DNA of 6,346 nt from Alphaproteobacteria bacterium (lineage in GTDB: Bacteria > Pseudomonadota > Alphaproteobacteria > UBA828): positions 1 to 6,346 of the forward strand of contig JAPYQV010000172.1 in assembly GCA_029937205.1 (NCBI GenBank), read 5' to 3'. Every line of letters begins with the position of its first letter. Positions within the stretch are counted from its first letter, which is position 1. The notes under the pieces are model-generated. The model did no database searches and had not been told where the DNA came from. It was given only the letters and a program-made list of their open reading frames with translations. The position numbers and the translations under genes are program-made. This document shows, piece after piece, positions 5,895 to 6,346 of the stretch.

Positions 5895-6346
5895 TCAGTC
5901 GTCCGCGTCGTCGGTAATTGAATCTCCGATCTCACTTGCTGGCAACAGCTCGAGCGCATAGAGCCGGGCATAGGCGCCGTCCTTGACCATCAGGGTGTGG
6001 TGCGAGCCCGATTCAGCGACGCGGCCGTCTTTGATAAAATAGATAATGTCGGCTTCCTGCACCGTGGTCAGCCGGTGGGCGATCACCAGGGTGGTGCGGT
6101 CCTGCATGAGATGGCGCAAGCTCTGTTGAATTTGCCGTTCGGTTTCGGGGTCGAGCGCCGAAGTCGCTTCGTCAAGCAGAAGGATCGGCGCGTCTTTGAG
6201 CATGGCGCGGGCGATGGACAAGCGCTGGCGCTGGCCGCCGGAGAGCTTGGCACCATGCTCGCCGATCAGCGTGTCATAGCCGTCCGGCAAATTTCTGATG
6301 AAGGCGTGCGCATCGGCGCCTTCGGCGGCGGCAATAATTTCCGCTT
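5895..6346 (-). CDS. msbA: MsbA-like lipid A exporter ABC transporter, C-terminal end of ATPase domain (truncated by window edge)
   Basis: Only the last 149 residues are present; the frame is open through the window end, so an apparent TTG start near 6290 is internal. The visible part is the second half of an ABC nucleotide-binding domain. Counting from the first full codon it shows the signature LSGGQRQ (34-40), Walker B ILLLDE (54-59) with catalytic Glu59, the D-loop SALD and the H-loop His90 in IAHR. This arrangement, with [10 protein letters not shown] before the signature, is that of exporter half-transporters fusing membrane and ATPase domains (MsbA type), which flip lipid A-core across the inner membrane. 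Walker A and the membrane domain lie outside. The MsbA assignment rests on position directly upstream of DUF374, waaA and lpxK. From the fragment alone another lipid or peptide exporter is possible. It is upstream of the other lipid A genes, so the operon promoter is outside the window. Confidence 0.85.
   Translation of the reverse strand, partial: AEIIAAAEGADAHAFIRNLPDGYDTLIGEHGAKLSGGQRQRLSIARAMLKDAPILLLDEATSALDPETERQIQQSLRHLMQDRTTLVIAHRLTTVQEADIIYFIKDGRVAESGSHHTLMVKDGAYARLYALELLPASEIGDSITDDADD

Noticed and set aside
6288..6290. TTG as the start of the ABC transporter gene
   Set aside because: The frame continues to the window end with residues ([18 protein letters not shown]) that match the ATPase domain before the signature motif.
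1..6346. tRNA/rRNA genes, CRISPR arrays, insertion sequences, toxin-antitoxin or defence genes
   Set aside because: No such elements are visible; all the space is taken by the seven coding regions, and codon use and base composition look even across the window.

Overview
This window is a gene-dense, GC-rich stretch from a Gram-negative bacterium, most likely an alphaproteobacterium of the Rhodospirillales type. That placement is inferred from protein style and gene order; no rRNA or other marker is present. Seven protein genes fill nearly every base. There are no tRNA or rRNA genes, mobile elements or CRISPR arrays, and no gap longer than 2 nt between genes.

Left part, + strand (1-2026): the C-terminal three quarters of xseA (exodeoxyribonuclease VII large subunit, cut by the window edge) is followed by an exported M23/LytM-type peptidase. 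The peptidase GTG start overlaps the xseA stop (GTGA), so the two are probably one transcription unit. The peptidase has Asp where M23 enzymes normally have the last zinc-binding His.

Right part, - strand (2028-6346), read right to left: the C-terminal end of an MsbA-like ABC exporter (cut by the window edge), a DUF374/LpxJ-like acyltransferase, waaA (Kdo transferase), lpxK (lipid A 4'-kinase) and an LpxL/HtrB-family acyltransferase. Junctions are +2, -4, -14 and -8 nt, so this is a tightly packed, probably translationally coupled operon. It covers the late steps of lipid A-Kdo synthesis and export: LpxK phosphorylates the tetraacyl disaccharide, WaaA adds Kdo, the acyltransferases add secondary acyl chains, and the exporter flips the product across the inner membrane. 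The operon promoter lies outside the window to the right.

The two units converge with only 1 nt between their stop codons (2026/2028). No classical terminator is visible there, only a 7-bp inverted repeat straddling the junction.

The locus is mostly a recognisable envelope-biogenesis region, and I do not see a wholly new system. The points most worth following up are two unrelated late-acyltransferase families in one operon, the His-to-Asp change in the M23 peptidase, and a sliding-clamp-like QGSLL tail on XseA.
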